The position numbers and the translations under genes are program-made. Under the pieces are notes generated by a model. That model ran no database searches and was not told the DNA's origin. It was given only the letters and a program-made list of their open reading frames with translations. Of a DNA stretch of 64,000 bases, positions 1 to 12,623 are shown one piece after another (position 1 is the stretch's first letter; each line of letters starts with the position of its first letter). Origin of the DNA: Paraspadella gotoi (Eukaryota > Chaetognatha); the NCBI GenBank assembly GCA_051294375.1, contig CM119266.1, positions 22,139,875-22,203,874 on the forward strand. The letters run 5' to 3'.

Positions 1-318
1 TTAAGTATTAATGGTTACTATAAATTTTGATTTAGAGTATTCTAAACTAGTATTTTGAAATTGAACGTACAAATCTTTTAGAGAATCTCAGAATTTAAAT
101 TTACGAAAAGTTGACATTTGAGTTCGTTTAACTCTGAAAGATGACCCCAGCTGTCGGCCTCACGCCTCAACTTAAATTCGTGTCCGTGTTTGAAATATAT
201 ATTTCCTGCACACGAGGTTTTGAGTTTCGCTCAAACAAACGCGAGAAAGAAACGTGTTCGAAACAAGCATAGTGCTTGTAAAAAAGCGTAATCTTTAATT
301 TAAGACGCAACTAATACA

Positions 319-405
319 CATAAGCCTGTCCAACGTCAGTGGCAAGATAGCTTATTTATTAAATTAACGGATAATTTTTATATTGATCGTACCCATTTCA
401 TACGT
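319..405 (-). repeat. Dispersed repeat family R2, reverse-oriented copy
   Basis: Read on the minus strand this segment matches the first half of the element at 58,612-58,760, including the ends GAAATTGGTAC and TTTGGACAGGCT-like sequence. It lies inside copy A of the large duplication. Confidence 0.7.
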
Positions 406-2296
406 ATATTATCCGCAAAAGCCAAAACTGTCAACTCTAGCGGGGAAAATATTCCCTCGCAAGAATTTTCTTCATATCCGATTAACTCATTCGCTTCTAA
501 AGGCGGTCCTACTCCCTCTTATTTCTCACAACAAAAAAAAATTATTTCAGGTTCCATTTTTTTTTCCTTTTTCTCGCGCAGAGGCTAAAAGGATCCGCTC
601 AGCGCGGGAGCCAATTTCGAGCGACCGAATTTTCTCAGAGTTCAAAGGAAAGGGCCACTCCGAGCGACGAGCGTGGGGTTGGGTGGATGGAGGAGGTTGG
701 CAGCAGGTAGGAACAAAAGATCAGAAGTTGGGGTGGCCAGGGGGCGCTCTGTGTTTGAAAGGGGTATGGTTAGAGCGAGAGAGATGTAGCGATGTTCGTT
801 TTTTCAACCCGCATCCTTTCTGAACAGTCCGATGCAAACCCTTTTCTATTATTTGACACATGACGCAACAAAATTTCAACTTTAATGTCGTCGTCGTTGT
901 TGCCCTTTTTTACCCAGAGAGACTCGCTTTGAGTGGACTCCACTCGGTTGTTTGTTTTTTTTCCCCTTAATCAGCCTAAAAATAAGTAAAAAAAAGTTTG
1001 CTGCGGTTGGGTCGAGGCAAGCAGAGGCAAGCAATATGGAGCCCGCTGAAGGTCAAAACCAGAAAAAAAGCTTTTTTAGCGAGAAGTGAGAGGGCTCGTC
1101 ACCGAGAGAGGTTTTGGGGTCAATGGAAAAAAATAGAAAAAAAGTGGAGAGATTCAAATCCTAATGTTCGGGTTAAAAAGGTCGTTGCTATAGTGAGGTT
1201 CTCTACTCGACAAAGCGAGTGGCGGAAGGTACAAAGTAAATAGGGCGGGCGGAGACGACAAATAGGGACGAAAACGGAAAAGGAAAGTGAAGGCAAGTGA
1301 AGTAAAGGTGAGGAAATTAAAGGGTGAGTTTCGGTGAGATTAGCAAGTAAAGAAATGAGAAGAGGGACCGAAGACGAGCGAAGAGAATTGACTTTTCCTA
1401 ATTCCCACGAGGTTCTGATTACAGACGACGTGGTTTGGGCGTCTGTCGTTGCGCGCGCGTGAGAAAAGCGTGCGAAACGGGCGAGCGAAAGAAAGACGCG
1501 TGCGAATTGCGCGCGCGAACGAGAAATAAAGACTTTGCCTGTAAGATGAGCGCTCGAAAGAAAGGCGCATGCATTGCATGCGTATAACGCGAATCTCGAG
1601 AAAAAGACAATCCTAAAATAGGGCGAGGAACTGATTTTGGCAAAAATAACTCGATCCATCTTCGCGTGAGACCAGAATCTGTTTACTGGATGTCAGGCAC
1701 CCGTCTTAAGGCGCCAGGCGTCGCTTCGGCGCCTGCTTAGAATTAAACGAGGCGTCTATCTCAAGGATTTTCGTGGTTCGTTAAGACGGACACCGAAAAG
1801 AGGAAATCGCGCGACTCTAATTAAAAAAAGGTGGAAGTCGGATGACTTATGATTCGACAGGTGCAAGAATCTCACGAGTCACCTCTGCACCTAATCAAAA
1901 CAGGTGCCGCGTCTCGCGCCACTTTCACCGGAAACCAGCGTTTCCCATTCGCTTCTATAGATTGGACGCTCCTTGTCTCGGGATTAAAAGGTCAGATGGA
2001 TTTTGAGTTGTGGCTGATACGACAAAAGACGATAAGCGTATTAGACATTAGACATTAGACATAGACAATACATATTATCCATTACTTTCTTTCCGTGTTT
2101 GTTTGGTACTTTATTTTGAGATCAATCTAATATTTTAAAATTAAATTTAAATCCAAGCTGATTTTTGGAATTAAAATCCCAATTAAAACTCGTTTAATAA
2201 TCTTGATTAATAATTGTCTATTTTTTTTTATTTCTGGAAAATAAACCGTCGAGCCAAGATCTCCTCTCTGGATTTCGAATGTCCTTCGACTTATGA

Positions 2297-2300
2297 ATGC

Positions 2301-2395
<95 letters not shown>
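2297..2395. repeat. (CT)n microsatellite
   Basis: Nearly pure CT dinucleotide tract with scattered TTCT interruptions. The matching tract in copy B is much shorter (8,670-8,730), so this locus differs strongly in length between copies. Confidence 0.95.
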
Positions 2396-2689
2396 GGCAA
2401 AGAGGGTTTTTTTTCTCTCTTATCTTCCAATTCTAATTTCTTTCGCTTTCCATTTTTTTTCTTTTTTTTTGTAAAAATTTTTTTATTTTCTCTTTTCTGT
2501 CAGTTTTGTCGTTTCCTCTCTTTTTCCCTCCTATTATCCCCTCCTGTCATCCGCGGTGTTCTGCTTGAGTTCTAAGCTTTTTGCGTCGCGAAAATCTTTT
2601 TTTTTTTACTCCCATTTTTTTTTCATTTTGCATTTCAATTTCATTTTAAATTGCGGCTTGATGGCGATTTAAAATCTCTTCTCTCTCTC

Positions 2690-2844
2690 NNNNNNNNNNN
2701 NNNNNNNNNNNNNNNNNNNNNNNNNNNNNNNNNNNNNNNNNNNNNNNNNNNNNNNNNNNNNNNNNNNNNNNNNNNNNNNNNNNNNNNNNNNNNNNNNNNN
2801 NNNNNNNNNNNNNNNNNNNNNNNNNNNNNNNNNNNNNNNNNNNN
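2690..2844. other. Assembly gap (155 N) inside a CT tract
   Basis: A run of N begins in a CT repeat. The equivalent place in copy B (about 9,030-9,130) is assembled and consists of CT repeats, so the missing bases are probably the same microsatellite. Confidence 0.98.
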
Positions 2845-4076
2845 TCTCGTCACGTCGTTCATGCCTGGAAATCAAGGTGAAGGAGAGAAGTAACGGGCAA
2901 AGAGGTGACAAAACTTGGAAACAAAAAGGAAGGAGAAGCGCGCGGCGGAAATAGGAGAAAAAAAAATGAAGGAGTCCGCGTCACGGATGGACGATGGAGG
3001 AAAGGGAGGAAAAGAAGAAAAAAGGAGGAAAGGAAAAAGAGAATGAAAAAATGAAAACAGAGTGGGTGGTATGAGAAAAAAGAAGAAGAGTAGAAGCAAA
3101 AGGAAGAAGGAAACCGAAAATATAGAAGAGATGGAGCCTTATATACATATATTCACTCGAAAGAAAAAGAGAGAACGAGGATGAGCAGGACGCAAGGGCA
3201 GAAAAAAGAGAGCAAGAGAGAGAGGGAGAGATGAGGACGCAGAGACTGAGAGAGGAGAGGAGACGAGTGAGAGAGAGAGGAGAGATGAGGAGAGACGGAG
3301 AGATCTGAGGAGAGGAAGGAGAAGAGAAAGTGGAAAGAGAGAAACTGATATTAAAATAAGAAGCAATCAAGGGCAGAAAATAAAAATAAAGAGGAAAAGG
3401 AGCTAAAACGAGTAAAAGGAAAGAATAGAGAAGACGACGACGAAAACCGACGAAGAGGAAGAAATTATCAAAGGCGCCTCCGGCTTTGGCCACAGACATC
3501 GACCCACTCAGTCTTTTAATTCACTTCCCCTCCGTTTGACTCTCACCCTCACCCGCCGAATGATCTCCCTCGGATGAGAACGCCCCCTCTCAGTCTCACG
3601 TCTCAACCGTTTCAATGGAGAGTAATCTCCGAACTCGAAAACGAGATCGGGGGACGGAGAAAAAAAGGACGACAATAAAAATCCGGAGAGAGAGACGACG
3701 GACGAGAGAGAGAGAGAGAGAGAGAGAGTGAAAGAAGAAAGAGAGAGTTAGTAAAATACATAGCTACATTAAGATCGAAAAAGGCGACAATCGAACCAAA
3801 ACAAAAGACAAATAGACAAAAAGACACCGAGATAGAGTGTTCTAGAAAAAGAATAAAAACGCACTAAAAATCGACATCAAGAGAGAAAATGGGACGAAAA
3901 AAAAAGAATAAAAGATTGAGTTGTAAAGAAATAAAACAATAAAAAAGGAAAAAAAAGAGAAGAGTGCAAGGAGGGGAAATCGATGAATAAAATACACTGG
4001 GGACGGAAGGGGACGGCCGATTGCCGGATAAAACTGTGAGGGGGAATGAAAGAGAAACAAGAACGGAAATTCAAAT

Positions 4077-4392
4077 GTTGTGTTGCGCCGAAGTGACTTT
4101 GTTATCCCGTGTATTTCCGTGTATTTTCGACACGTATTGCATCGGAATAACGTCTTTTATTTTTTATGGTTAAATGAGAACTCTTTAAAAAAACAAAAAG
4201 CGGCGGTAGTACTAGTAGTTGCTTAGATTTGAGGTTTTTCCCTGTCGTGACAAATGAGCAACTGACTATAGGCGAGCATCTTTAACGTAAGTGAGACAGA
4301 CCGACGGACAGACATACCGATCGACCGACCAACAGACCGACCGAAAAGTGACTTATCGAGTTGCTTCGCGATTACTCGCGGCGCAACTAAAA
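4077..4392 (+). mobile_element. R1: MITE-like element, copy 1
   Basis: About 315 bp bounded by short inverted repeats: TGTTGCGCCG on the left and CGGCGCAACTA on the right are reverse complements over about 10 bp. The interior has a conserved TTAGATTTGAGGTTTT stretch and a GACC/GACA-rich block. Four other copies occur in the window. No open frame of transposase size is present, so it would be non-autonomous. Confidence 0.7.
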
Positions 4393-4697
4393 AAAGGGGG
4401 AAACCGCAATGCGGGGGGGGGGGTCGAAGGAAGTGGAAGAGGGATGTGGGTGGTAGGGGTAGGGGTAGGTGGAAGGAGGATTAAGCGAGGAGGAAAGTTG
4501 TAAAGTAGCAAAAAAGAAAAAAAAAAAAAGAAGAAAAAATCTGACATAATGGAATCTTGGGCGGAAACGCGAGTTGGAGAGAAAATTGAAAATAGGAGTA
4601 AAACGATAAAACATGCGACGAAACACGAGGGAAAAAATTGGATGAAACGACCAAACAAAACACAAAAAAAGCTTTGATAAAACGGAGAAACATACAT

Positions 4698-5963
4698 CAT
4701 GAGGAGATTACCAAGTTAACGCGTGTCCTGTCGCGTCCCACCGTGTCTCATACTCGGGTGTCATCTCTCAACCAGAAACCAACGCGACGAAATACGAATA
4801 GCGGCGAAAGTGAACAAGCAGCGTTTGTGCCACAAAATTTATATCCGAGAATTTTATTCGGGGGTTAAATTCAATTGTTCCGAAGAATTCGTAACGCGTT
4901 GTTTTATCGGCCAGAATAACAAGGAGACGAATCCCCGATGTTTTTTTTTTAATATCGCTGAGATAACGCGAGCGACGCGGGGAAACAAACAAATAAATCG
5001 TCGTTTACGCTTTTATTTATTTTAATCTAATGCGCAAACGCAAAACGTAAGTTCTCAAAGGCTAATATCGGTCGGGAGGGTTGGGATCGCTAGGCGCGAA
5101 ACACAGGTGACTGCTCTTCCCTTGTTTGCTATTTCCAGGAGCCCAACTTCCAGACACTGTACTATACACATCATGGTGAGCCAAGAACGAGCCTTTACTA
5201 TAATGCCACCCCTATTACCGAGGAACTAACCACCGCCATACCTCCTTCCTACGCCAGAGCGGCCAATTTTCCATCGACAATCCACCATCTCTTCCCCCCC
5301 CAAAATCCGCGTTGCGAGAATCTGATCCCCTTTCGTCTTCTCCCATGAACAATTACGCAGACGGCGTCACGCGGCGTCTCTGCCATCTTGCGTCTCCGCC
5401 TTCTTAGTCCCGTCGTTCTTATCAAGGCCGCCCGTTTTGCTTATATCGTTCCGTGGGAGTGGCCGCCCTGTCGGCCGCCTGTCCCCCGCTTGTTCGGCCG
5501 CTTGGTCGGCTGACGACGTAATTGGCATACTGTTGCAAACTTGCCGACTTGACCACGATCCCGCTGTCCGCTCACAACCAAGGTCGTTGGTAGATTGCTT
5601 TTTTTCCCCCTTTTCCTTTTTTTTTGAACCCGGGAAAAAAAAGAAAACCTCCCCCACCGACTACCCTCATTCAGCGGTTTACTCCTTAGGCCACAATTGC
5701 TCGTCTTTTTACCGCCACTAGCTCCACCATCGTTGATTTCCACTTTGCAACTCAGCGCATTGCCGTCAACGGCTATTGGTCCACCACCCTGGGGCGTTTA
5801 CTTATGGATACTGACTGAATGCGCCAAACAAATCTTTTCCGCCAACCACGATTTTTCTCTGATTTTACTTATCCTGTTCTCCCATCACCTTTCGAGGGTT
5901 TGCAAGAAGTTACCTTATGAGTGTTAAATATTAAAAATATGTTGTAGTTAAAGGCGTAAAACG
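4698..5963 (+). other. Spacer between the two large repeat copies
   Basis: This 1.27-kb stretch is not duplicated. Its left part is AT-rich; 5,138-5,900 is GC-richer and has several overlapping open frames with coding-like composition, one preceded by a good splice acceptor (listed separately). No single frame stays open, so it may be a decayed gene or indel-damaged coding sequence. Confidence 0.5.
5138..5347 (+). CDS. Exon-like open frame, unknown product (possible terminal exon)
   Basis: I do not recognise this protein. A pyrimidine-rich acceptor ending in CTATTTCCAG precedes a 69-codon frame starting EPNFQTLYYTHHGEPRTSLY and ending PFRLLP before TGA at 5,345. Composition is protein-like, rich in Tyr, Thr and Pro, with no repeats; it could be the cytoplasmic tail of a membrane protein, but that is a guess. 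No methionine begins it, so it would need upstream exons, and I saw none in the 5' direction. A coding-like frame continues in another phase right after the stop (MNNYADGVTRRL), which suggests a frameshift or decay. Confidence 0.35.
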
Positions 5964-6399
5964 TTTTAAGTATTAACGTTGACATAAATTTTGATTGTAG
6001 AGTATTCCTAAACTAGTATTTAATACATATTTGTATTATGTATAATACAAAATTTTAATATTCATAGTTAGAAATTGTAAAAAAAAATTAGTTTTTTTAA
6101 TAGATTGATCGTTTGATAATTGTAAAACGAAATTGAACGTACAAAATTGATTTAGAATCTCAGAATTTAAATTAGAGAAAAAGTTGACATTTGAGTTCGT
6201 TTAACTCTGAAAGATGACCCCAACTGTTCGGCCTCACGCCCTAACTTAAATTCGTGTCCGTGTTTTGAGATATAATATTTCGCTGCACACTGAGGTTTTT
6301 CAGTTTCCTCAACAAACGCGTAGAAAGAAACGTGTTCGAGGAACAAGCATGAGTTGCTGTAGAAGCGCAATATTTTTTTAAGGACAGCACTAATGGACA

Positions 6400-6476
6400 C
6401 ATTAAGCCTGGCAGATTAAGCTTGATTATAGTTAAATTATGGATAATTATTATGTATGATCGTACCAATTTCATAC
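6400..6476 (-). repeat. R2 repeat, degenerate reverse copy
   Basis: Counterpart in copy B of the R2 element at 319-405. It is missing several blocks but keeps the terminal segment GTACCAATTTCATAC. Confidence 0.45.
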
Positions 6477-6859
6477 GTACTAATTATCGAAAAAAGCCAA
6501 AACTGTCAACTCTAGCGGGAGAATATTCCCTCGCAAGAATTTTCTTCATATCCGATTAACTCATTCGCTTCAAAAGGCGGTCCTACTCCCCTCTTATTTC
6601 TCACAAACAAAAAAAAATTATTGTCAGTTTCCATTTTTTTTCCTTTTTCTGTCGCAGAGGCTAAAAGGATCCGCTGCAGCGCGGGAGCATTTCGAGCGAC
6701 GCGAGATTTTCTGCAGAGTTCACAATAGGAAAGAGCCACTCCGAGCGAACGGCAGCGTGGGGGTTGGGTGGATGGTAGGAGGGTTGGCCGAGCGAGGTAG
6801 GGAAAAAGGAATCAGGAAGTTGGGTGGCCAGGGGCGCTCTGTGTTTGAAAAGGGGTGAT

Positions 6860-6885
6860 GGTAAGCGAGAGAGAGAGGAAGAGAG

Positions 6886-6948
<63 letters not shown>

Positions 6949-6975
6949 AGAGAGAGAAGAGAGAGAGAGAGAGGT
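6860..6975. repeat. (GA)n microsatellite
   Basis: GA dinucleotide tract with GAAGAG interruptions. In copy A the same place (about 775) has almost no repeat, so the tract expanded or was lost in one copy. Confidence 0.95.
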
Positions 6976-9043
6976 GGTGGGATTGTTCCCGAACCCACGG
7001 AATTGGGGATAAAACGAGAGGAGGAGCAAGAGAGCAACGAAAAAATCGTAAGGGTGAATTAGAAAATTATTTATTCAGATTGTAGCAGATGCATCGATGA
7101 TAGCGCATGTTCGTTTTTCAACCCGCATCCTTTCTGAACAGCTCCGTGCAAACCTCTTTTCTATTATTTGACACATTATGAAGCAACAACCACATTTTCA
7201 ACTTTAATGTCGTCGTCGTTGTTGCCGGCTTTTTTACCAGGAGAGACTCAGCTTTGAGGGACTGCCGACTCGTTTTTGGTTTTTTTTTCCCTTAATCAGC
7301 CCTAAAAATAAGTTAAAAAAAAAGTCTTGCTGCGGTTGGGGTCGAGGCCAATGCAGAGGCTAAGCAATATGGGCCCGCTGGAAGGTCAAGTAACCAGAAA
7401 AAATCTTTTTTAGCGAGAAGTGATGAGGGCTCGTCACGCCGAGAGAGGTTTTTGGGGTCAATGGAAAAAAAATAGAAAAAAAGTGGAGAGATTCAAATCC
7501 TATATGTTGCGGGTTAAAAGGTCGTTGTATAGTGAGGTTTCTCTACTCGACAAGCGAGTGGCGAAGGTACAAAGTAAATAGGCGGGCGGAGACGACAAAA
7601 TAGTGGACGAAAACGGAAAAGGAAAGTGAAGGCAAAGTGAATTGTAAAGGTGAGAAATTAAAGGTGAGTTTCGGTGAGATTAGCAAGTAAAGAAAGAGAA
7701 GAGGGACCGAAGACGAGCGAAGAGAATTGACTTTTCCTAATTCCACGAGGTTCTGATTACACCGAACGACGTGGTTTGGGCGTCTGTCGTGCGCGCGCGT
7801 TGAGGAAAGCGTGGCGAAACGGCAAGCGAAAGAAAGACGCGTGCGAATTGGCGCGCGCGAAAACGAGAAATAAAGACTGTTGCCTGTAAGAATGAGCGCT
7901 CGAAAAGAAAAGGCGCATGCAATTGCATGCGTTATAACGCGAAATCTCGAGAAAAAGACAATCCTAAAATAGGGCGAGGAATTGTTTTGGCAAAAAATTA
8001 ACTCGATTCCATCTTCGGCGTGCAGAGCCAGAATTCTGTTTACTGGATGTCAGGGCACCGTCTAAGGCGCCCCAGGCGTCGCTTCGGCGCCTGCTTGAAT
8101 TAAACGAGGCGTCTATCTCAAAGATTTTAAGTGGTTCGTTAAGAACGGACACCGAAAGAGGAAATCGCGCGAACTACTAATTAAAAAAGGTGGAAGTCGG
8201 AATGACTTATGATTCGACAGGTGCAAGAATCCAACGAGTCACCTCTCACCTAAATCAAAACAGGTGCGCGCGTCTCGCGCCACTTTCACCGGAAACCCAC
8301 AACGTTCCCATTCGCTCTATAGATTGGCGCCCTTGTCTCGGGATTAAAAGGTCAGTATGGTTTAGTTGTGGCTGATACGACAAAAGACGATAAGCGTATT
8401 AGACATTAGAACCATTAGACATAGACAATACATATTTCCAATTACTTTCTTTCCGTGTTTGTTTGGTACTTTATTTTGGAGATCAATCTAATATTTTAAA
8501 TTAAAATTTAAATCTAAAGGCTGATTTTTGGAATTAAAATCCAATTAAAACTCGTTTAATAATTCTTGATTAATAAATTGTCCTATTTTTTTATTCTTGG
8601 AAAATAAACCGTCGAGCCAAGATCTTCCTCTCTGAATTTCGAATGTCCTTTCTAACTTAATGCCTCTCTTCTTCCTCTCTCTCTATCGTCTCTCTTCTCT
8701 CATCTGCTCTCTCTCTCTCTCTCTCTCTCGGCAAGAGGGTTTTTTTCTCTCTCCTTATCTTCCCAATTCTAATTCTTTTCGCTTTCCATTTTTTTTTCTT
8801 TTTTTTTGTAAAAAATTTTTTTTATTATTTTCTTCTTTCTCTCAGTTTTGCTCGTTTACTACTCTTTTCCCTCCTATTATCCCCTCCTGTCATCCGCGGT
8901 TTCTAGCTTGAGTTCTAAACTTTTGCGTCGCCGGAAAATCTTTTTTTTTTTTCTCCATTTTTTTTCATTTTGCATTTCAATTTCATTTAAATTGCGGCTG
9001 TTGATGGCGATTTAAAATGTCCTCTTCTCTCTTCTCTCGTTCG

Positions 9044-9046
<3 letters not shown>

Positions 9047-9087
<41 letters not shown>

Positions 9088-9125
9088 ATCTCTCTCTCTC
9101 TCTCATCTCCTCGTCCTCTCTCCCT
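9047..9125. repeat. (CT)n microsatellite
   Basis: CT tract with CATC interruptions; it corresponds to the N-filled gap of copy A. Confidence 0.93.
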
Positions 9126-9487
9126 CGCTCTCGCCAACGTCGTTCATGGCCTGGAAATCGAAGGTGAAGTGGAGAGAAGTAACGGGTCAAGAGAGTGACG
9201 AAAAACTATGGAAACAAAAAGGAATAGGAGAAGCGCGCGGCGGAAATAGGAACGAAGAAAGAAAATGAAGGATGTCTCGCGTGCACGGGATGGGGACGTA
9301 TGGAGGAAAAGGGAGGAAAATGAGAAAAAAGGAGGAAAAGGAAAAGAGAATGAAAAATGAAAACAGAGTGGGTGGTAATGAGAAAAAGAAAGAAAGAGTA
9401 TGAAAGCAAGGAAGAGAAAACCGAAAAATATAGAAAGAAGATGAGCCTGATATAACATTATTCACGGGAAAAGAAAAGGAGGAGAAA

Positions 9488-9514
9488 GAAGAGAGAGAGA
9501 GAGAGAGAGAGAGA

Positions 9515-9545
<31 letters not shown>

Positions 9546-9625
9546 AGAAAGAAGAGAGAGAGAGAGTGAGAGAGAGAGAGAGAGAGAGAAGAGGAGAGAT
9601 GAGAGAAAGAGAGAGAGAGTGAAAG
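9488..9625. repeat. (GA)n microsatellite
   Basis: GA tract with interruptions. In copy A (about 3,180-3,340) the region is a much more degenerate GA-rich sequence. Confidence 0.93.
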
Positions 9626-9978
9626 AGAGATAACTGATATAAGAATAAGAAGCACAAGCAGAAAATAAAATAAAGAGGAAAAAGGAGCAAAACGAGTTAA
9701 AAGGAAAGAAAGAGAAGGACGACGAACGAAACCGACGAAGAGGAAGAAATTATCAAAGGCGCCTCCGGCTTTGGCACACAGACATCACCCACTCAGTCTT
9801 TATAATTCAACTTCCCTCGTTGTGATCTTCACACCTCACACCGCACGAATGAGTCTCCCTCGATGAGAACGCCCCCTCCTCCAGTCTGCACGTCTCAACC
9901 GTTTCATGGAGAGTAATCTCCGAACTCGAAAACGAGATCGTGGGGACCGGAGAAAAAGAGACGGACAAGTAAAAATAC

Positions 9979-9980
<2 letters not shown>

Positions 9981-10024
<44 letters not shown>

Positions 10025-10050
10025 GAGGAGAGAGAGAGGAGAGGAAGAAG
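9981..10050. repeat. (GA)n microsatellite
   Basis: GA tract, longer than its copy A counterpart at 3,706-3,728. Confidence 0.93.
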
Positions 10051-10420
10051 AAAGAGTAGAAAGAGAAAGAGCAGGTTAGTAAACTACATAGCTACATTAA
10101 GATCGAAAAAGGCGACAATCGCAACCAAAACAAAAGACAAATAGACAAAAAGACACCCGAGATAGGAGCGTGGTTCTAGAAAAAAGGAATAAAACGCACT
10201 AAAAAATCGACATCAAGAGAGAAAAATGGACGAAAAAAAAAAAGATAAAAGATTGAGTTGTAAAGAAATAAAACAATAAAAAAAGAAAAAAAAAGAGAAA
10301 GAGTGCAAGGAGGGGAAAATCGATGAAATAAAATACACTGGGGACGGAAGGGGACGGCCGATTGCCGGATAAAACTGTGAGGGGAATATGAAAGAGAAAC
10401 AAGAACGGAAATTCAAATGT

Positions 10421-10736
10421 TGTGGTTGCGCCGAAGTGACTTTGTTATCCCGTGTATTTCCGTGTATTTTCGACACGTATTGCATCGGAATAACGTCTTT
10501 TATTTTTTATGGTTAAATGAGAACTCTTTAAAAAAACAAAAAGCGGCGGTAGTACTAGTAGTTGCTTAGATTTGAGGTTTTTTCCCTGTCGTGACAAATG
10601 AGCAACTGACTATAGGAGAGCATCTTTAACGTAAGTGAGACAGACCGACGGACAGACATACCGATCGACGCGACCAACAGACCGACCGAAAAGTGACTTA
10701 TCGAGTTGCTTCGCGATTACATCGCGGCGCAACTAA
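10421..10736 (+). mobile_element. R1: MITE-like element, copy 2
   Basis: Near-identical to the element at 4,077-4,392, including the terminal inverted repeats GTTGCGCCG and CGGCGCAAC. It is duplicated together with the large repeat, so it is not an independent insertion. Confidence 0.7.
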
Positions 10737-11109
10737 AAAAAAGGGGGAAACCGCAATGCCGGGGGGGGGGCGGGTCGAAGGAAGTGGAAGAGGGATTGTG
10801 GTGGTAGGGGTAGGGGTAGGTGGAAGGAGGATTAAGCGAGGAGGAAAGTTGTAAAGTAGCAAAAAAGAAAAAGAAAAAAAAGAAGAAAAATCTGAACATA
10901 ATGGAATCTTGGGCGAAACGCGAGTTGGAGAGAAAATTGAAAATAGGAGTAAAACGATAAAAACATGCGACGAAACACGAAGGGAAAAAATTGATGAAAC
11001 GACAAACAAAACACAAAAAAAGCTTTGATAAAAACGGAGAAACATACATTGAACTTACCAAAAATAGGTAATTGCCTTTCGTCTAAAGACGAACATACCT
11101 CACATGGAA

Positions 11110-11134
11110 NNNNNNNNNNNNNNNNNNNNNNNNN
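11110..11134. other. Assembly gap (25 N)
   Basis: A short run of N, 60 bp beyond the end of the large duplication. It marks a contig join. Confidence 0.98.
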
Positions 11135-12275
11135 AAAGGAAACAACGATAACTGATTTGGCAGATGAGGTTTTGAACGAGTGACTTTTTTGTACTACTTG
11201 CTTTAGTAAAATGTACAATTAAAAGAAACGAGGATGAGAAACGGAGATTTGGAGTTTAAAAAATGTACTTGTATAAATTAATGATGAAGGTCAGAAACTA
11301 AGACTGAAACATGTCTAATTTTTTCATTAAAAATTTCGTTGTGAATACAGAAAAAAATTATTCATATCTCATAAATTAAGTAAAAAAAAAAAAAAAATGT
11401 TGTACATTTCTACAAATCTTTCATCTTCAACCCAAAAGAAAATAGTAGAAAAGGAAAAATTCAATATCTTCCTTTGTTTCGGTTTCATTTTGAACTTTGA
11501 CACCGACGAGCCGATATTGGGGCGCCCCTCCCCTGCCCGGTGTGCCACTGGCTCAAACCGCCGGCGTGCCCGACTCTCCCGTGCCCGTCGCTCGAACCGT
11601 CGGCTCAAGACTTTCTCTTCCCCGTCCCGCGGATCCCGTCGTCCCGTCCTGTTTTGAGCCGAGAGAGATCAAAATAAATCCTTTTTTTTTTCAGTCGGGT
11701 GAATATTTGGAGTTAAGGATTGTTGCAGGGGATGTTTTCCATTCTTTATAGTCTGGATACTACATTATTAATAAAAAACGTATAAAATCCGACAAAGATT
11801 AACAAGCGATTGTGACTCGAAACGTCATCAAATGAAGTCGCGATGGCGAAAAAAAAAAATGACAAGTCAGAAATCTAAGATGAATGGAAACTGGAGAGCG
11901 AGGAAGAAAGAAGGAAAGAGAAAAAAAAAGGAAATAAAGAAATGAACAAAATAAAAAGGAATATGAGGAAAGAAAACTTTCTTCAATCTGAAGACTGACA
12001 AACATCGCGATGACTCTCGGCCGTGACTCTCGCCCTCTGGTCGAGGTCAAGCGAAAACAAAAATAAGAAACTGGGAATTCCTTGTTTTCCCCCATCAACG
12101 AAGACGAGGAGGACGAACAACAACAACGAAATCGAAAAGAAAATCCCCACGATTTTTCATGAGAAGTAAAACGGGTAGCGACTGCGGTCGACGGGCGAGG
12201 TCGTCAAGCAGAACCGGCGGAAACGGAAACGTCACCTCTCTCCATTTCTAACTTGCGGGTGAAATGCCGGTTGAA
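11135..12275. other. Mostly AT-rich stretch with a GC-rich island
   Basis: I see no defined gene. An island at about 11,497-11,656 is GC-rich and open in two forward frames. One reads SRYWGAPPLPGVPLAQTAG and is rich in Pro and Val, but it lacks a clear acceptor and could be promoter or exon remnant. The rest is AT-rich and purine-rich, without repeats shared elsewhere. Confidence 0.4.
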
Positions 12276-12623
12276 CTAAAACGGTAATTCCAATGTGTTG
12301 CGCCTCAGTAACTGTATTTCTCTTTGATCACATGATATGATATGACATGACATGACTAAAAAACTTTCTTTGCCCGTGAATATGAGACATGCACTACATC
12401 AAAATTCCGTGTTTTATTCCTTATAGTTTTAGGAATTCCTGAAGGCGGCGCTAGCAGTCCCTTAGATTTGAGGTTTTTTCTGTCTTAACAAATGAGCAGC
12501 CAACTTAAGGCAAATTAGTAAGTGGGTAAGACCGACGGACAGACATACCGACCGCCCGACGAACCGACAGACCGACCAAAAAGTGACGTGCTCCGCGAGT
12601 ACTCGCGGCGCAAATAAAAATGG
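12276..12623 (+). mobile_element. R1: MITE-like element, copy 3
   Basis: Diverged member of the R1 family: left end AATGTGTTGCGCC, conserved interior TTAGATTTGAGGTTTTTTC, GACAGACCGACC-type block, right end GCGGCGCAAATAAAAATGG. It lies outside the large duplication, so it is an independent copy. Confidence 0.7.

Larger units (their letters stand above)
1..4697. repeat. Direct large duplication, copy A
   Basis: The sequence from the window start to about 4,697 reappears in the same order and orientation at about 5,964-11,050. Landmarks include the block around 540-840, the palindrome around 1,566-1,582, the hairpin-prone segment near 1,710, the CT tract with N gap at 2.3-2.85 kb, and the terminal mobile element at 4.08-4.39 kb. 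Copy A is about 390 bp shorter. Differences are mainly one-base insertions and deletions rather than substitutions, except for the last 650 bp, which are nearly identical. I see no convincing gene in the unit; its open frames are short and not shared between copies. Confidence 0.9.
5964..11050. repeat. Direct large duplication, copy B
   Basis: Second copy of the unit at 1-4,697. It carries about 110 extra bases at 6,018-6,130 and many single-base insertions, such as an extra A in the segment around 8,140 matching 1,785. From about 10,400 on, it is almost identical to 4,050-4,697. Alignment stops at the motif GGAGAAACATACAT, and a 25-N gap follows 60 bp later. This pattern fits a poorly polished haplotig or read joined into the scaffold, though a real old tandem duplication is possible. 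Confidence 0.9.

Noticed and set aside
1120-1659. 179-codon minus-strand frame in the large repeat
   Set aside because: The frame is broken in copy B, and its composition is unlike the genes in the window.
2214-2575. Overlapping open frames coding Leu/Ser or Arg/Glu runs
   Set aside because: They are translations of CT/GA microsatellites, and the same pattern recurs at every such tract.
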